Source: Pseudomonadota bacterium
GTDB taxonomy: Bacteria; Myxococcota_A; Polyangia; Fen-1088
Direction: 5' to 3'
Assembly: GCA_017881245.1 (NCBI GenBank)
Contig: JADGRC010000022.1
Span: 1 to 37,482, forward strand
DNA length: 37,482 bases
Part shown: piece after piece, positions 1 to 7,425 of the stretch
Position numbering within the stretch: position 1 is the first letter of the stretch
Layout of the letters: the number at the start of each line of letters is the position of its first letter
The notes under the pieces: model-generated
The model's input: the letters and a program-made list of their open reading frames with translations, nothing else
Databases searched by the model: none
Told to the model about the DNA's origin: nothing
Position numbers and translations under genes: made by a program

Positions 1-409
1 TGTGCTTCTGCTGCTCGGTCACCGGCAGTGGGTGGGGGTAGACGAAATGTCCTATGGCGGCATCACCGCCGATCAGGATGAACTGCTCGAACGTGGGGCT
101 GACCCGGCTGGCCTCGAGCAGCCAGAACATTCCCTTGATGGCCACGTCCATGATCGATTCGGGCGTTTCCTTGCTGGTCGCCAGGTGCAGCACGTGCGTC
201 ACGCCGGCCACCGCCTTGTCCACGGCGTCCCGGTGTTCGATGGAACCCGTGACCACCTCCAGGCGCGGCGCCGCCTCCAGCTTTCGGTTGTGGCACAAGG
301 CGCGGACCACGAACCCATCGAATTTGGGATCGGCGAGCAGCCGCCTGATGACGGTCTGGCCCACCTTGCCGGTGGCGCCGGTGACGAGAATGCGCTTTTG
401 TTCAGCCAT
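1..409 (-). CDS. NAD(P)-dependent epimerase/SDR-family protein, partial (3' end off window)
   Basis: The N-terminal 136 residues of an extended short-chain dehydrogenase (epimerase-type, Rossmann fold) are visible. The chain opens with the nucleotide-binding pattern ILVTGATGKVGQTVIRRLL (TGxxGxxG), followed by a strand ending in LEVVTGSIEH and the segment GVTHVLHLATSKE, which matches the family's VIHLAA motif. The later stretch FEQFILIGGDAAIG fits the strand that carries the catalytic Ser/Thr. The catalytic YxxxK would lie beyond the left edge, so substrate and activity cannot be read. The ATG at 409 is chosen because the Rossmann motif starts six residues later. It lies 166 bp downstream of the sugar-binding lipoprotein gene on the same strand, so it may belong to the same transcript. 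A sugar-nucleotide or aldose substrate is only a guess from that context. Confidence 0.85.
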   Translation of the reverse strand, partial: MAEQKRILVTGATGKVGQTVIRRLLADPKFDGFVVRALCHNRKLEAAPRLEVVTGSIEHRDAVDKAVAGVTHVLHLATSKETPESIMDVAIKGMFWLLEASRVSPTFEQFILIGGDAAIGHFVYPHPLPVTEQQKH

Positions 410-471
410 TTTGTTCAACCATGATGAGTCATCGTTTTTCTGGTCCCTAGCGATCCTTCGGTTGTCGTAGG

Positions 472-579
472 CTACTTGGTCTTGCGGCGGGCCGCGTTCT
501 TTTCGAACACCGATCGACGACGAGTCGCCGCCAAGATGATCCCGAAGGATTCTTCGACCCACCGAAGCGTCAGGCTCAT
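472..579 (-). CDS. Possible 35-residue ORF overlapping the binding-protein stop
   Basis: An ATG overlaps the stop of the sugar-binding lipoprotein gene (ATGA arrangement) and opens a 35-codon frame rich in Arg and Lys. I recognise no domain. In sugar ABC operons the ATPase gene often sits here and starts with a short strand followed by a SFG motif. This ORF has SFG near residue 11 but then ends, so it could be a decayed ATPase start or pure chance. No independent Shine-Dalgarno site is needed if it is translationally coupled. It may well not be a gene. Confidence 0.2.
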   Translation of the reverse strand: MSLTLRWVEESFGIILAATRRRSVFEKNAARRKTK

Positions 580-1613
580 TTTTTCAGCTCGCGCACTTCG
601 TTCCAGAACTGGGTCACGTTCTCTTTCTTGATGGTCAGGATTCCCGTGTCCACGACCGGGGGAACCGTTTTTCCGTCCTTCAGATCCTTCAACGCCTTGA
701 TGGACTGGTATCCGAACTGAAACGGCCTCTGCACGATGGTCGCGAAGATAGCGCCGTCCTGCACGGCCTTCAGCGTTTCCTCTTCTTCGTCGAATACGAT
801 CATGACCGGCTTTTCCTTGCGGCTGGACGTACGCACGGCGCCCGCCATGCAAGGACCGTTGTACGACCAAATGCCCATCAGGACCGCCAGATCGGGATGG
901 CTCGCCAGCGCGTCCTCGACATTTTTTTTCGCGAGCGCCCGATCGGTCTTGTCCAGGTACACGGGCAGAATCTCGAACCCCGGCAACTTGCCCAGCGTCT
1001 CGTCGACGCCTTGTTTTCGCTCGATGGCGTTCTGCATGTCCATGCGCCCGACGAAGATGGCGATCTTGCCCTTCGTGATGTTCGCGGCCCGCAGCGCCTC
1101 GATGGCGGCGGCTCCGGCCGCTCGGCCGGCCTGAACATTGTTGGTGCCGACGTAGACGTTGCGCTTCGATTTCGGCGCGTCCGAGTCCTGGCAAACGAGC
1201 GGCATCTTGGCCGCGACCTTGTCGAATGTGCCTGTCATGGCATCGGGATTGATGGGGCTGATGGCGACGCCGTCGAAGCTTTGCACCATGATGTCTTCCA
1301 GGAACCGCTGTTGGTCCGCGATTTCACCTTTCAGGGGGCGGAACATGTCGACCTTGACGCCGAAATCCTTCTCGGCCTTGCGGAGGCCCTTTTCGGCGAT
1401 GTTCCAAAAATCCGACGAGTTGTTGGTGACGAACGCGAATCGATAGGACCCCGTGTTGCCCGTGGGGGCGCCCCCGGAAGGCGAATTGGTTTCGGTCCTC
1501 TTGGTGCACCCGGACGAGAGTACGACGCACAGCAGCAGCGCTCGGACGACGTTCCGCGGACGAATCCATCGGGGGGGATGGGGCATCAGGCTACATGTCA
1601 GTTGGGTCCGCAT
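576..1613 (-). CDS. Sugar ABC transporter substrate-binding lipoprotein (RbsB/periplasmic-binding type 4 family)
   Basis: This 345-residue exported lipoprotein should bind a sugar or autoinducer-like ligand at the cell envelope. A signal peptide with a basic n-region and hydrophobic core VVRALLLCVVL ends in the lipobox LSSGC (residues about 32-36). It is followed by a Gly/Ser/Thr-rich tether and then the type I periplasmic-binding fold: FAFVTNNSSDFW, the D-x-QRFLEDI segment, VAISPINPDAM, DSDAP, YVGTNNVQAGRAAG and IFVGRMD. These resemble RbsB-type proteins. I chose ATG 1613 over the upstream in-frame start at 1658 because AGGAG lies five bases before it. It is divergent from a ROK regulator, which commonly controls sugar uptake. 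No ABC ATPase or permease gene follows within the window, which is unusual. The ligand is unknown. Confidence 0.9.
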   Translation of the reverse strand: MRTQLTCSLMPHPPRWIRPRNVVRALLLCVVLSSGCTKRTETNSPSGGAPTGNTGSYRFAFVTNNSSDFWNIAEKGLRKAEKDFGVKVDMFRPLKGEIADQQRFLEDIMVQSFDGVAISPINPDAMTGTFDKVAAKMPLVCQDSDAPKSKRNVYVGTNNVQAGRAAGAAAIEALRAANITKGKIAIFVGRMDMQNAIERKQGVDETLGKLPGFEILPVYLDKTDRALAKKNVEDALASHPDLAVLMGIWSYNGPCMAGAVRTSSRKEKPVMIVFDEEEETLKAVQDGAIFATIVQRPFQFGYQSIKALKDLKDGKTVPPVVDTGILTIKKENVTQFWNEVRELKK

Positions 1614-1723
1614 CGTCGCTCCTGTTGGCGGGGCGGGTTCGCGGCGCGGAGCAAACATCGCCGGTGGGTGCGGTGGGACAAAGCGACCGCCTACCTAGCC
1701 CTGAACCTGTGAATCATCGTACG

Positions 1724-1752
1724 CTTATACGTCTGTCCCGGTCTGGCACCAA
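1724..1752 (-). promoter_or_regulatory. Candidate sigma-70-type promoter for the sugar-binding lipoprotein
   Basis: Read on the minus strand: TTGGTG (1747-1752), a 17-base spacer, then TATAAG (1724-1729). The -10 matches five of six consensus bases; the -35 is weak. It would give a leader of roughly 105 bases before ATG 1613. Confidence 0.4.
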
Positions 1753-1824
1753 CTGGCTCCCGGTGGGGGAACACCTGCCCCATGCGGAGATCTCTGTCTG
1801 ATAATAACAGCGACGCCTTGCTAA

Positions 1825-1839
1825 GTAAACAGGGTTTCC
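1825..1839. promoter_or_regulatory. Possible operator half-sites upstream of the ROK gene
   Basis: GTAAAC-AGG-GTTTCC is an imperfect inverted repeat (five of six paired positions) in the AT-richer part of the divergent region. ROK repressors often autoregulate from such sites, but this one is short enough to arise by chance. Confidence 0.25.
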
Positions 1840-2010
1840 TATCCGGTTAGGCATGGTTGACACGAGCGCATGATAAGGTCCAGCGTCGACCTTCGCTTCG
1901 AGGCGACGCGTTATGAGGGACAAACTGCACGGCCAACTTCTGGTTCCCGACAATCGGGTTGGTGCGGCGCGTGATCGCGAGCGGCCTGGCCACCACGTTA
2001 GTTGAGCGAA

Positions 2011-3303
2011 ATGCAACGCAAAGTCGACAACCGAGGCATGCGCGAGATCAACCGTGCCATCGTGCTCGACATCATTCGCCACAGCGAGCAGATCTCGCGC
2101 GCCGAGTTGGCCAACCGTTCGGCGCTGACCAAGCCCACCGTGTCTGCGATCGTCGACGATCTGATGCGTGACGGGACCGTTCGCGAGGTGGGCTTCGCCG
2201 AAACGGCGTCAAACGGCGGTCGACCAGCCCGGCTGTTGGAATTCAACGGTCAGTCTGCCGCGTATCTGGGCATTCATTTCAGCGCCCGGGGCACCGCGGT
2301 CGCGGTTGCCGACGCTCGCGGGGTGATTCGCGCCATAGCCGAGGGGCCGTCCATCAAGGGCGCGCCCATGAAGTCCATGGAGGCGCTGGAGCCTTTTCTC
2401 GAAGAGGCCCTGACCTCCGCGAACGTGCCGCGTTCACGCCTGCAATCGGTCGGCGTTTCGGTGCACGGGCCGGTCGAACAGTCGACAGGTGTCTGCGTGG
2501 TTTCGCCCAACCTGGGTTGGCACGATGTTCCGCTGCGCGACATGGTGAAGGAAGCGTTTGGCCTTCCGGTGGTCGTTCACAACGAGGCCCACGCGGCCGC
2601 CGTGGCCGAGGGACGGGTCGGTGCCGCGGCGGGGGTCGCCTCCTTCGTGTGGCTGTACTCGGGGACCGGCATCGGCTCGGGTGTCGTGATCGACGGCAAG
2701 CTCTTCTTCGGTTTCCGTGGTTTTGCCGGGGAGATTGGTCATTGCCCGGTCACCGAGGACGCGGGACGTGTCTGTGCCTGTGGGCGGCGCGGGTGCCTCG
2801 AGACGGTGGCATCGGGAATGGCCATCGCGCGCGCCGCCAAGCAGGCCGTGGCGGGCACCGAGCCGACTGTTCTGCGGGCGGCACGCCGGCCGTTGGATGC
2901 CGCCGCCGTGACCGCTGCGGCCCGCGAGGGCGACAAGGTCGCCCGACGAATCTTGTCCGAGGTGGGAGAGCACCTGGGAAAAGGGATTTCGTATCTGTTG
3001 AACATCCTCGACCCCGAGATGATCGTGGTCGCCGGCGATCCGGCCAGTGCCGGGGAGGCTCTATTCGAGCCGTTGCGCGCGTCCGTGGACAGGCACGCGT
3101 TGCAGCCCCGGGGTGTCCGTATCGTTCCTTCGATCCTGGGGGCGCGAGCCGAGATCATCGGAGCGGTCCTGTTGGCCATGGATCATGTGCGCGGCGGTGT
3201 GCGCACGGTCTCGTTCGTTTCGGCCACGCATCCGACCGCCGAAGGGCGCGTGGGTCGGGACGGTCGCCTCGACAGCCGCTTGGCCGTAATCGCGGATCGA
3301 TGA
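2011..3303 (+). CDS. ROK-family transcriptional regulator (NagC/XylR type)
   Basis: This 430-residue repressor-type protein has an N-terminal winged helix-turn-helix (about 9-70). It carries the family signature REINRAIVLDIIRHSEQISRA followed by LTKPTVSAIVDDL. The C-terminal sugar-kinase-like ROK domain starts near residue 80. It has YLGIHFSARG (phosphate-1-like strand), VSVHGPVE, FGFRGFAGEIGH and the zinc-site pattern CACGRRGCLE, so the ROK zinc site (His plus three Cys) appears intact. ATG 2011 keeps the full HTH; a TTG three codons earlier is possible, and neither has a strong Shine-Dalgarno. It is divergent from the sugar-binding lipoprotein, which suggests it represses that gene in response to a sugar. 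The ligand cannot be read. The last ~25 residues are a poorly conserved tail. Confidence 0.92.
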   Translation: MQRKVDNRGMREINRAIVLDIIRHSEQISRAELANRSALTKPTVSAIVDDLMRDGTVREVGFAETASNGGRPARLLEFNGQSAAYLGIHFSARGTAVAVADARGVIRAIAEGPSIKGAPMKSMEALEPFLEEALTSANVPRSRLQSVGVSVHGPVEQSTGVCVVSPNLGWHDVPLRDMVKEAFGLPVVVHNEAHAAAVAEGRVGAAAGVASFVWLYSGTGIGSGVVIDGKLFFGFRGFAGEIGHCPVTEDAGRVCACGRRGCLETVASGMAIARAAKQAVAGTEPTVLRAARRPLDAAAVTAAAREGDKVARRILSEVGEHLGKGISYLLNILDPEMIVVAGDPASAGEALFEPLRASVDRHALQPRGVRIVPSILGARAEIIGAVLLAMDHVRGGVRTVSFVSATHPTAEGRVGRDGRLDSRLAVIADR

Positions 3304-3338
3304 CGCGACTTTCCGGCCCATAGTACTAGGATGGGGGC

Positions 3339-4058
3339 GTGCGTTCGACGCGGGTCGATCTCTACGGACTACTCGGCGTGGCGAGGTCCGCCAGCGTGGC
3401 GGATCTGCGGCGGGCCTATCGGCGGATGGCGCTGCTGCATCACCCCGATCGGGCGGGCGCCGCCAGTGCGCCAACGTTCGCCGGAATCGCCGACGCCTAC
3501 CGCGTGCTCTCGAATCCCGTGGCTCGTTCGGCCTACGACGTCAGCTTGGCGGAGCAGGACGCGTGGATGGCGCGCGACGCGGGTGCCGTACACGCGGGTG
3601 GTGTCGATTGGACGGTCGGGACGGCTGGCTGGAGGGCCGCGCGCGCCGGGCCCTTCGCGGATCTGTTGCCGCGCCTATCCGGTCGACTGGATGTTCTGGT
3701 TTCATCCCGCATCGTCGCGCTCGACGCCGACGGGGTCATCGAGCTGCACCTGAACGGGCGCGAGGCCGCATCGGGTGGTACCGCGGCGATTCAGATGGCT
3801 CTGAAAGTGGCGTGCGCGACTTGCGGCGGTGTGGCGCGTCCGCGTGGTGTGTGGTGTCGGATCTGTGAACACGAGGGCGCTGTGAACGAGGAGGTCACCG
3901 TCCATGTTCGCGTGCCCGCACGCGTACGCCGAGGTTCGATGATGACGATGACCGTTCCCCGCGCCGTCGATGCTCCCCTGCGGATTCGTTTTTGCGTCCA
4001 TGGTTTGTGGCCGATTCGAAGTGAAGACATCCACCCCGACTACGATTACGACGAATGA
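3339..4058 (+). CDS. J-domain (DnaJ-like) protein with a single zinc-ribbon-like pair
   Basis: This 239-residue protein likely recruits an Hsp70 (DnaK) to a specific client. The J domain is at residues 7-70: DLYGLLGVARSASVADLRRA, the catalytic HPD tripeptide at 35-37, and FAGIADAYRVLSNPVARSAYD. It lacks the Gly/Phe-rich linker and four-repeat zinc finger of true DnaJ. Only one CATCGG and one CRIC pair occur (residues about 157-182), enough for one zinc site. They are followed by a short strand-rich tail (VTVHVRVPARVRRGSMMTMTV) that recalls the DnaJ C-terminal substrate domain. The GTG start is preceded by AGGATGGGGGC. It begins 35 bp after the ROK gene and may be read through from it. It is not the housekeeping dnaJ; the client is unknown. 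Confidence 0.88.
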   Translation: MRSTRVDLYGLLGVARSASVADLRRAYRRMALLHHPDRAGAASAPTFAGIADAYRVLSNPVARSAYDVSLAEQDAWMARDAGAVHAGGVDWTVGTAGWRAARAGPFADLLPRLSGRLDVLVSSRIVALDADGVIELHLNGREAASGGTAAIQMALKVACATCGGVARPRGVWCRICEHEGAVNEEVTVHVRVPARVRRGSMMTMTVPRAVDAPLRIRFCVHGLWPIRSEDIHPDYDYDE

Positions 4059-4106
4059 GCCGTGACGAGTTTTGAGCACGCCGAGCCGTAAAATTGTCCC
4101 GAACGG

Positions 4107-4799
4107 TCAGAAAAGCGTGCGTTGTCGTTCCGCCGCGGGCAGGGGATCAGTCTCCGCGGGGGCCAGACAGCCCGGATCGTCGTTTTTGACCGTGTTGACC
4201 CGCCGCGAAACGGCGGTAGCCACGAGGGCTTCGTCGGCGGCGGGCGCGATGAGGTCGACGATTTCGGCGGGGGGGGCTTTCAACCAATCGTCCACTCGAT
4301 CGGGCGCGATCACGACGGGCATGCGATCGTGAACCCGGGCCACAAGACTGTTGGGTTGCGTGGTGAGCACCGTGAAGCGGGGACGCGCGCCGGTAAGGGC
4401 GCCGTCGCCGTCAACGGGTTTCTGGAACAGGCCAGCAAGCAAGACCAAGCCCCCGTCCGCGCGGTGGAACCAGAAGGGCGCGTGTCTCCGGTCCCATTCG
4501 AGAAAGCCGTCCGTCACGACCAGGCACCGGCGCGACGCGAACGCGTCGCGAAAGCCGCGGCCGGAGGCGATTTGCTCACCCCTCACGTTGATGAGCGGAC
4601 GCCCCGAGGCGAGGTATCCCCAGATGGCGGGCAACAGAATACGGCTATCGCCCGGTGCTTCGACGATCCAATGCAGGTCGGATGGGGCGACGTTGTACCG
4701 AGGGCGGAACGATGCGGCGTCCTCGGGCGCGATCTCGGCGTCGAGCTCGGAGAGCACTAGGTTGATGTCGCTGTTGGTCAGCGTCGCGCGACCGCACAT
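4107..4799 (-). CDS. SRAP-domain protein (YedK/HMCES family), abasic-site DNA-protein crosslinker
   Basis: This 230-residue protein of the SOS-response-associated peptidase family shields abasic sites in single-stranded DNA by a covalent link through Cys2. The start at 4799 gives MCGR, placing the essential Cys at position 2 after Met removal. A longer frame starting at 4856 would bury it and is rejected. The other conserved residues are present: Asn71 in NVRGE, Glu101 in DGFLEW, and His157 in RVHDRMPV, together with NVAPSD near residue 36-41. Length is normal for the family. The C-terminal NTVKNDDPGCLAP region is also typical. It converges with the J-domain gene (48 bp apart) and diverges from the potassium channel gene (85 bp). 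No LexA-like box was recognised. Confidence 0.95.
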   Translation of the reverse strand: MCGRATLTNSDINLVLSELDAEIAPEDAASFRPRYNVAPSDLHWIVEAPGDSRILLPAIWGYLASGRPLINVRGEQIASGRGFRDAFASRRCLVVTDGFLEWDRRHAPFWFHRADGGLVLLAGLFQKPVDGDGALTGARPRFTVLTTQPNSLVARVHDRMPVVIAPDRVDDWLKAPPAEIVDLIAPAADEALVATAVSRRVNTVKNDDPGCLAPAETDPLPAAERQRTLF

Positions 4800-4865
4800 G
4801 TTCACAATCCTAGCAGTCGCCGGGGCTCGGGCGCTCGGCGTCGCGGCCGTTGCCAACCGGCGCTC

Positions 4866-4881
4866 GTGAGTTGAAACTCAC
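4866..4881. promoter_or_regulatory. Perfect palindrome abutting the potassium-channel start codon
   Basis: GTGAGTTGAAACTCAC is two 7-base arms with a 2-base centre, ending three bases before the GTG start at 4885. It occupies the place where a Shine-Dalgarno site would be, and none is visible; the bases CACCTC there resemble the anti-Shine-Dalgarno instead. It could be an operator or, if transcribed, an RNA hairpin blocking initiation. Confidence 0.5.
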
Positions 4882-4884
4882 CTC

Positions 4885-5766
4885 GTGTCCAAGAACGAAG
4901 CGCGGCGCGCCGGGGCGACCTACCAAATTCGCGTCATCGGCGCGGGACGCCCGACGTGGCGGGACATCTACTACGTGGTCCTGCGTTTGCCCTGGATCCT
5001 GACATTGGGCGCGATCGCGACCGCCTACCTTGGTGCAAACGCGATCTTCGCGCTCGGCTACGTCTGGACGGGGGGCGTCGCCAACGTGACACCCGGTTCT
5101 TTCAAAGAGGCATTCTTCTTCAGTGTGCAGACGATGGGTACCATTGGCTATGGGGCGGCGTTCCCGCGATCGGACGCGGCGAACGGGTTGGTCGTGGCGG
5201 AATCCATTGCGGGGCTGTTGCTCACCGCGCTCGCGACCGGGCTCGTGTTCGCGAAATTCTCGCGCTCGACTGCCAGGTTCGTGTTCACCCGAGAGGCTGT
5301 CATCGGGCCAATGAACGGAGTTCCCACGCTGTCGTTCCGGCTCGGCAACGCGCGCTCCAATCAGATCGTCAACGCCGAGATTCACGTCACGCTGATTCGA
5401 ACCGAGCGCACCGTCGAGGGAGTAACGTTCTATCGAATGTCGAGCTTGCCCATCGCGCGCGATCGGGCGCTGACGCTGACAAGGTCGTGGACGGTGTTGC
5501 ACCCGATCGACAATGACAGTCCCTTGAAAGGCGAGACCCCCGGGACACTGGCCGCGAAGGAGGCCGAGTTGCAGATCGTGGTCGTCGGTCTCGACGACAC
5601 GTTCAGGCAGCAGGTTCACGCCAGTCATCAATACTTCGCCCATCAGATCCTCTGGAACCACCGCCACGTCGATGTGCTGTCGGAGACCGAGAATGGCGAT
5701 TTGTTACTAGATCTGCATAAGTTTCACGACGTGCAGCCGCTCGACCCCGGCCGTCCGGCGGCCTAG
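4885..5766 (+). CDS. Inward-rectifier-type potassium channel (KirBac family)
   Basis: This 293-residue two-transmembrane K+ channel subunit is predicted to tetramerise in the cytoplasmic membrane. Residues 20-35 form the slide-helix region (RPTWRDIYYVVLRLPW). TM1 is about 36-60, the pore helix 73-84 (FKEAFFFSVQTM), and the selectivity filter TIGYG is at 86-90. TM2 is about 102-124 and ends in the bundle-crossing FAKFSRSTARFVF. The C-terminal half is the Kir cytoplasmic immunoglobulin-like domain: TLSFRLGNARSNQIVNAEIHVTLIR, SWTVLHPIDNDSPL, ELQIVVVGLDDTFRQQVHASHQY. In-frame TGA at 4867-4869 leaves GTG 4885 as the only sensible start. A palindrome overlaps the leader. The filter and cytoplasmic domain are complete, so a working channel is expected. 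Confidence 0.95.
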   Translation: MSKNEARRAGATYQIRVIGAGRPTWRDIYYVVLRLPWILTLGAIATAYLGANAIFALGYVWTGGVANVTPGSFKEAFFFSVQTMGTIGYGAAFPRSDAANGLVVAESIAGLLLTALATGLVFAKFSRSTARFVFTREAVIGPMNGVPTLSFRLGNARSNQIVNAEIHVTLIRTERTVEGVTFYRMSSLPIARDRALTLTRSWTVLHPIDNDSPLKGETPGTLAAKEAELQIVVVGLDDTFRQQVHASHQYFAHQILWNHRHVDVLSETENGDLLLDLHKFHDVQPLDPGRPAA

Positions 5767-5785
5767 GCCGCTGTCAAGCGACGCT

Positions 5786-5805
5786 GCACCTCCCCGCACC
5801 TCCCC
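5786..5805 (+). repeat. Perfect 10-bp tandem duplication between channel and pectinesterase genes
   Basis: GCACCTCCCC occurs twice head to tail, 20 bases after the channel stop. It is followed by an imperfect inverted repeat (CCGGCC at 5804-5809 with GGCCGG at 5827-5832). No T-run follows, so it is a weak terminator candidate. The rest of 5767-5891 shows nothing else but the pectinesterase ribosome-binding site. Confidence 0.4.
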
Positions 5806-5891
5806 GGCCGTGAGCTTTCCGGCGGGGGCCGGAACACCTTCTTCCGCAAGGGGCGCCAGTCGCGTCCGACCGGATCCATTTGAAGGAGCTC

Positions 5892-7391
5892 ATGAATACT
5901 ATCAGCGACGTCCCAGCACCTATTCGATTCTTTCGTTTTGTGTGCTCGGTTGCTCTGGTTGCGGGCTGTGGAGCCTCGTCCGGCGTACGGTCGTCGCGGG
6001 ACGCGGCCACGGTGGAGAGCACAGCCTCGAGCGGGGTGACCGGTGGACAAACAGCTACCGGGGCCGGCGCTGGGACGGGCGGTACCCCGGCCATCAAACC
6101 CGGGGAGGGTACGGCGACAGGAGGTGGCCCGGCTTCGGGCGGCGCGGCCGGACCCGGCGGCGCCGCCGCCCCCGGTGGCGCGGCCGAAACCGGTGGCGCG
6201 GCCGAAACCGGTGGCGTAGCCGGACCCGGTGGCGCGAAAGGCACGGGCGGCACGGCGGGAACCGGTGGCAACGTGGGAACTGGTGGCAACGCGGGTACCA
6301 TCGGCGCGACGGGAACTGGTGGCAAGCCGGGAACTGGAGGCACGACGGGAGCCGGGGGTGTGATTGGGGTTTGCGCCGGCATGACCGTCACCGATGTCCG
6401 ACCGCAGTTGACCAGCGCCGAGGCCGCGAACTACACGATCGCAAAGTACTTCGCGAAAACGGGCACACTCGGGTCGTTGATCACCGACAACTGGAACCCG
6501 GTCGCCGGGTTGGGCAGCGCGGGCTCGTTCGCGCCGGCGTTTACGGTGGCCACGGACGGAAGCGGCACGCACACCACCGTGCAGTCGGCCTTGGACGCGG
6601 CGAAGGGATCCGCGAGGCAATACGTCCTCGTCAAACCCGGAACGTACCGCGAGACGATCTCCGTCGGCGGGTCCACGCCCATCACGCTTTACGGGGTCGG
6701 GCCGGACGCAAGCGCGGTGGTGATCGTGGATGGCAAATCCTCCGGGGACGCCGGGGGCACCGCGCAGAGCTCCACGTTCACGGTGAGCGCGGACGGGTTT
6801 CAGGTCATGAACCTGACCATCTCGAACGACTTCGCCACGCCGGCCACCGGGGCTAACCTTCAGGCCGTCGCGCTGTACACGACCGGTGACAAGATCGTCC
6901 TGCAAAACGTAAGGCTGCACGGTTTCCAAGACACGCTCTACGTCGATTCGCCGTCGCCCACGACCGTGTCGCGTGTCTACATCAAGAACGGCACTATCGA
7001 GGGCGACACCGATTTCATTTTCGGGCGGGCGACGGCCGTGATCGACGGAGCGACCATCAACTACCTATCGTCGCGAAAGGGGACCGGATCGGCGGCCCAA
7101 CTGGCGCCGAGCACGTCGGTCGCGAACGACTACGGCTTTCTCGTGATCGGGTCCAGCTTCACCGCGGATGCCACCGCTCCCGTCGGCAAAATTGCGCTGG
7201 GGCGGTCTTGGGACCAGTCGAGCACCACGCCCACCCCCAATGGTCAGGCCGTCATCAGGGAATCGATGATGGGTGCGCACATCAGCGGGGTCATGCCCTG
7301 GCGACCGGCCGCCACGTCCTCCCGACCTTTCAGCGCGTCGGGCAACAGGTTCAGCGAATACTGCAACAGCGGACCGGGCGCGGCGCCGTAG
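5892..7391 (+). CDS. Pectinesterase lipoprotein with Gly-rich hexapeptide stalk
   Basis: This is a 499-residue secreted carbohydrate esterase (family CE8 type) that would remove methyl esters from pectin at the cell surface. A hydrophobic signal segment ends in the lipobox LVAGC (residues 22-26). A long Gly/Ala/Thr linker with 13 hexapeptide units spans about residues 77-154. The right-handed beta-helix esterase follows from about 210: ATDGSGTHTTVQSALDAA, LVKPGTYRE, LQAVAL, GFQDTLY (Gln346, catalytic Asp347), DFIFGRA (catalytic Asp374) and LGRSWD (Arg438, Trp440). All catalytic residues are present. ATG 5892 is preferred over the TTG at 5880; AAGGAG ends three bases before it, a short spacing. 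It converges with the next operon, so it is monocistronic. It suggests contact with plant material in soil. Confidence 0.94.
   Translation: MNTISDVPAPIRFFRFVCSVALVAGCGASSGVRSSRDAATVESTASSGVTGGQTATGAGAGTGGTPAIKPGEGTATGGGPASGGAAGPGGAAAPGGAAETGGAAETGGVAGPGGAKGTGGTAGTGGNVGTGGNAGTIGATGTGGKPGTGGTTGAGGVIGVCAGMTVTDVRPQLTSAEAANYTIAKYFAKTGTLGSLITDNWNPVAGLGSAGSFAPAFTVATDGSGTHTTVQSALDAAKGSARQYVLVKPGTYRETISVGGSTPITLYGVGPDASAVVIVDGKSSGDAGGTAQSSTFTVSADGFQVMNLTISNDFATPATGANLQAVALYTTGDKIVLQNVRLHGFQDTLYVDSPSPTTVSRVYIKNGTIEGDTDFIFGRATAVIDGATINYLSSRKGTGSAAQLAPSTSVANDYGFLVIGSSFTADATAPVGKIALGRSWDQSSTTPTPNGQAVIRESMMGAHISGVMPWRPAATSSRPFSASGNRFSEYCNSGPGAAP
6120..6353 (+). repeat. Thirteen 18-bp repeat units coding Gly-Gly-x-x-Gly-Thr hexapeptides
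   Basis: In-frame units of 18 bases run through the pectinesterase linker, coding for GGGPAS, GGAAGP, GGAAAP, GGAAET (twice), GGVAGP, GGAKGT, GGTAGT, GGNVGT, GGNAGT, IGATGT, GGKPGT and GGTTGA. The two GGAAET units (6174-6191 and 6192-6209) are identical at the DNA level, which points to recent duplication by slippage or recombination. One unit (6300-6317) has lost its first Gly. Confidence 0.9.
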
Positions 7392-7425
7392 GGGATTGGA
7401 TACGAGCGCGGTCGCGGGCCGCCCG

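Larger units (their letters stand above)
1614..2010. other. 397-bp divergent intergenic region between the binding-protein gene and the ROK regulator
   Basis: No gene is seen here. It should hold promoters for both flanking genes. A leftward promoter candidate lies at 1724-1752. A perfect TTGACA hexamer at 1857-1862 could serve the ROK gene, but I find no matching -10 at normal spacing. A near-palindrome at 1825-1839 is a possible operator. The stretch 1795-1860 is distinctly less GC-rich than the flanking genes, which fits a regulatory region. Confidence 0.6.

Noticed and set aside
1744..1757. Sigma-54-like promoter (TGGCAC followed by TGGC) upstream of the ROK gene
   Set aside because: Spacing and the downstream TTGC element do not fit well enough.
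6120..6353. Possible CRISPR-like array because of regular repeats
   Set aside because: The 18-base units are in frame, code for a glycine-rich linker and have no unique spacers.
5763..6929. Long minus-strand open frame opposite the pectinesterase gene
   Set aside because: Its composition mirrors the Gly-rich repeats of the coding strand and it has no recognisable domain; the plus-strand gene has all catalytic motifs.
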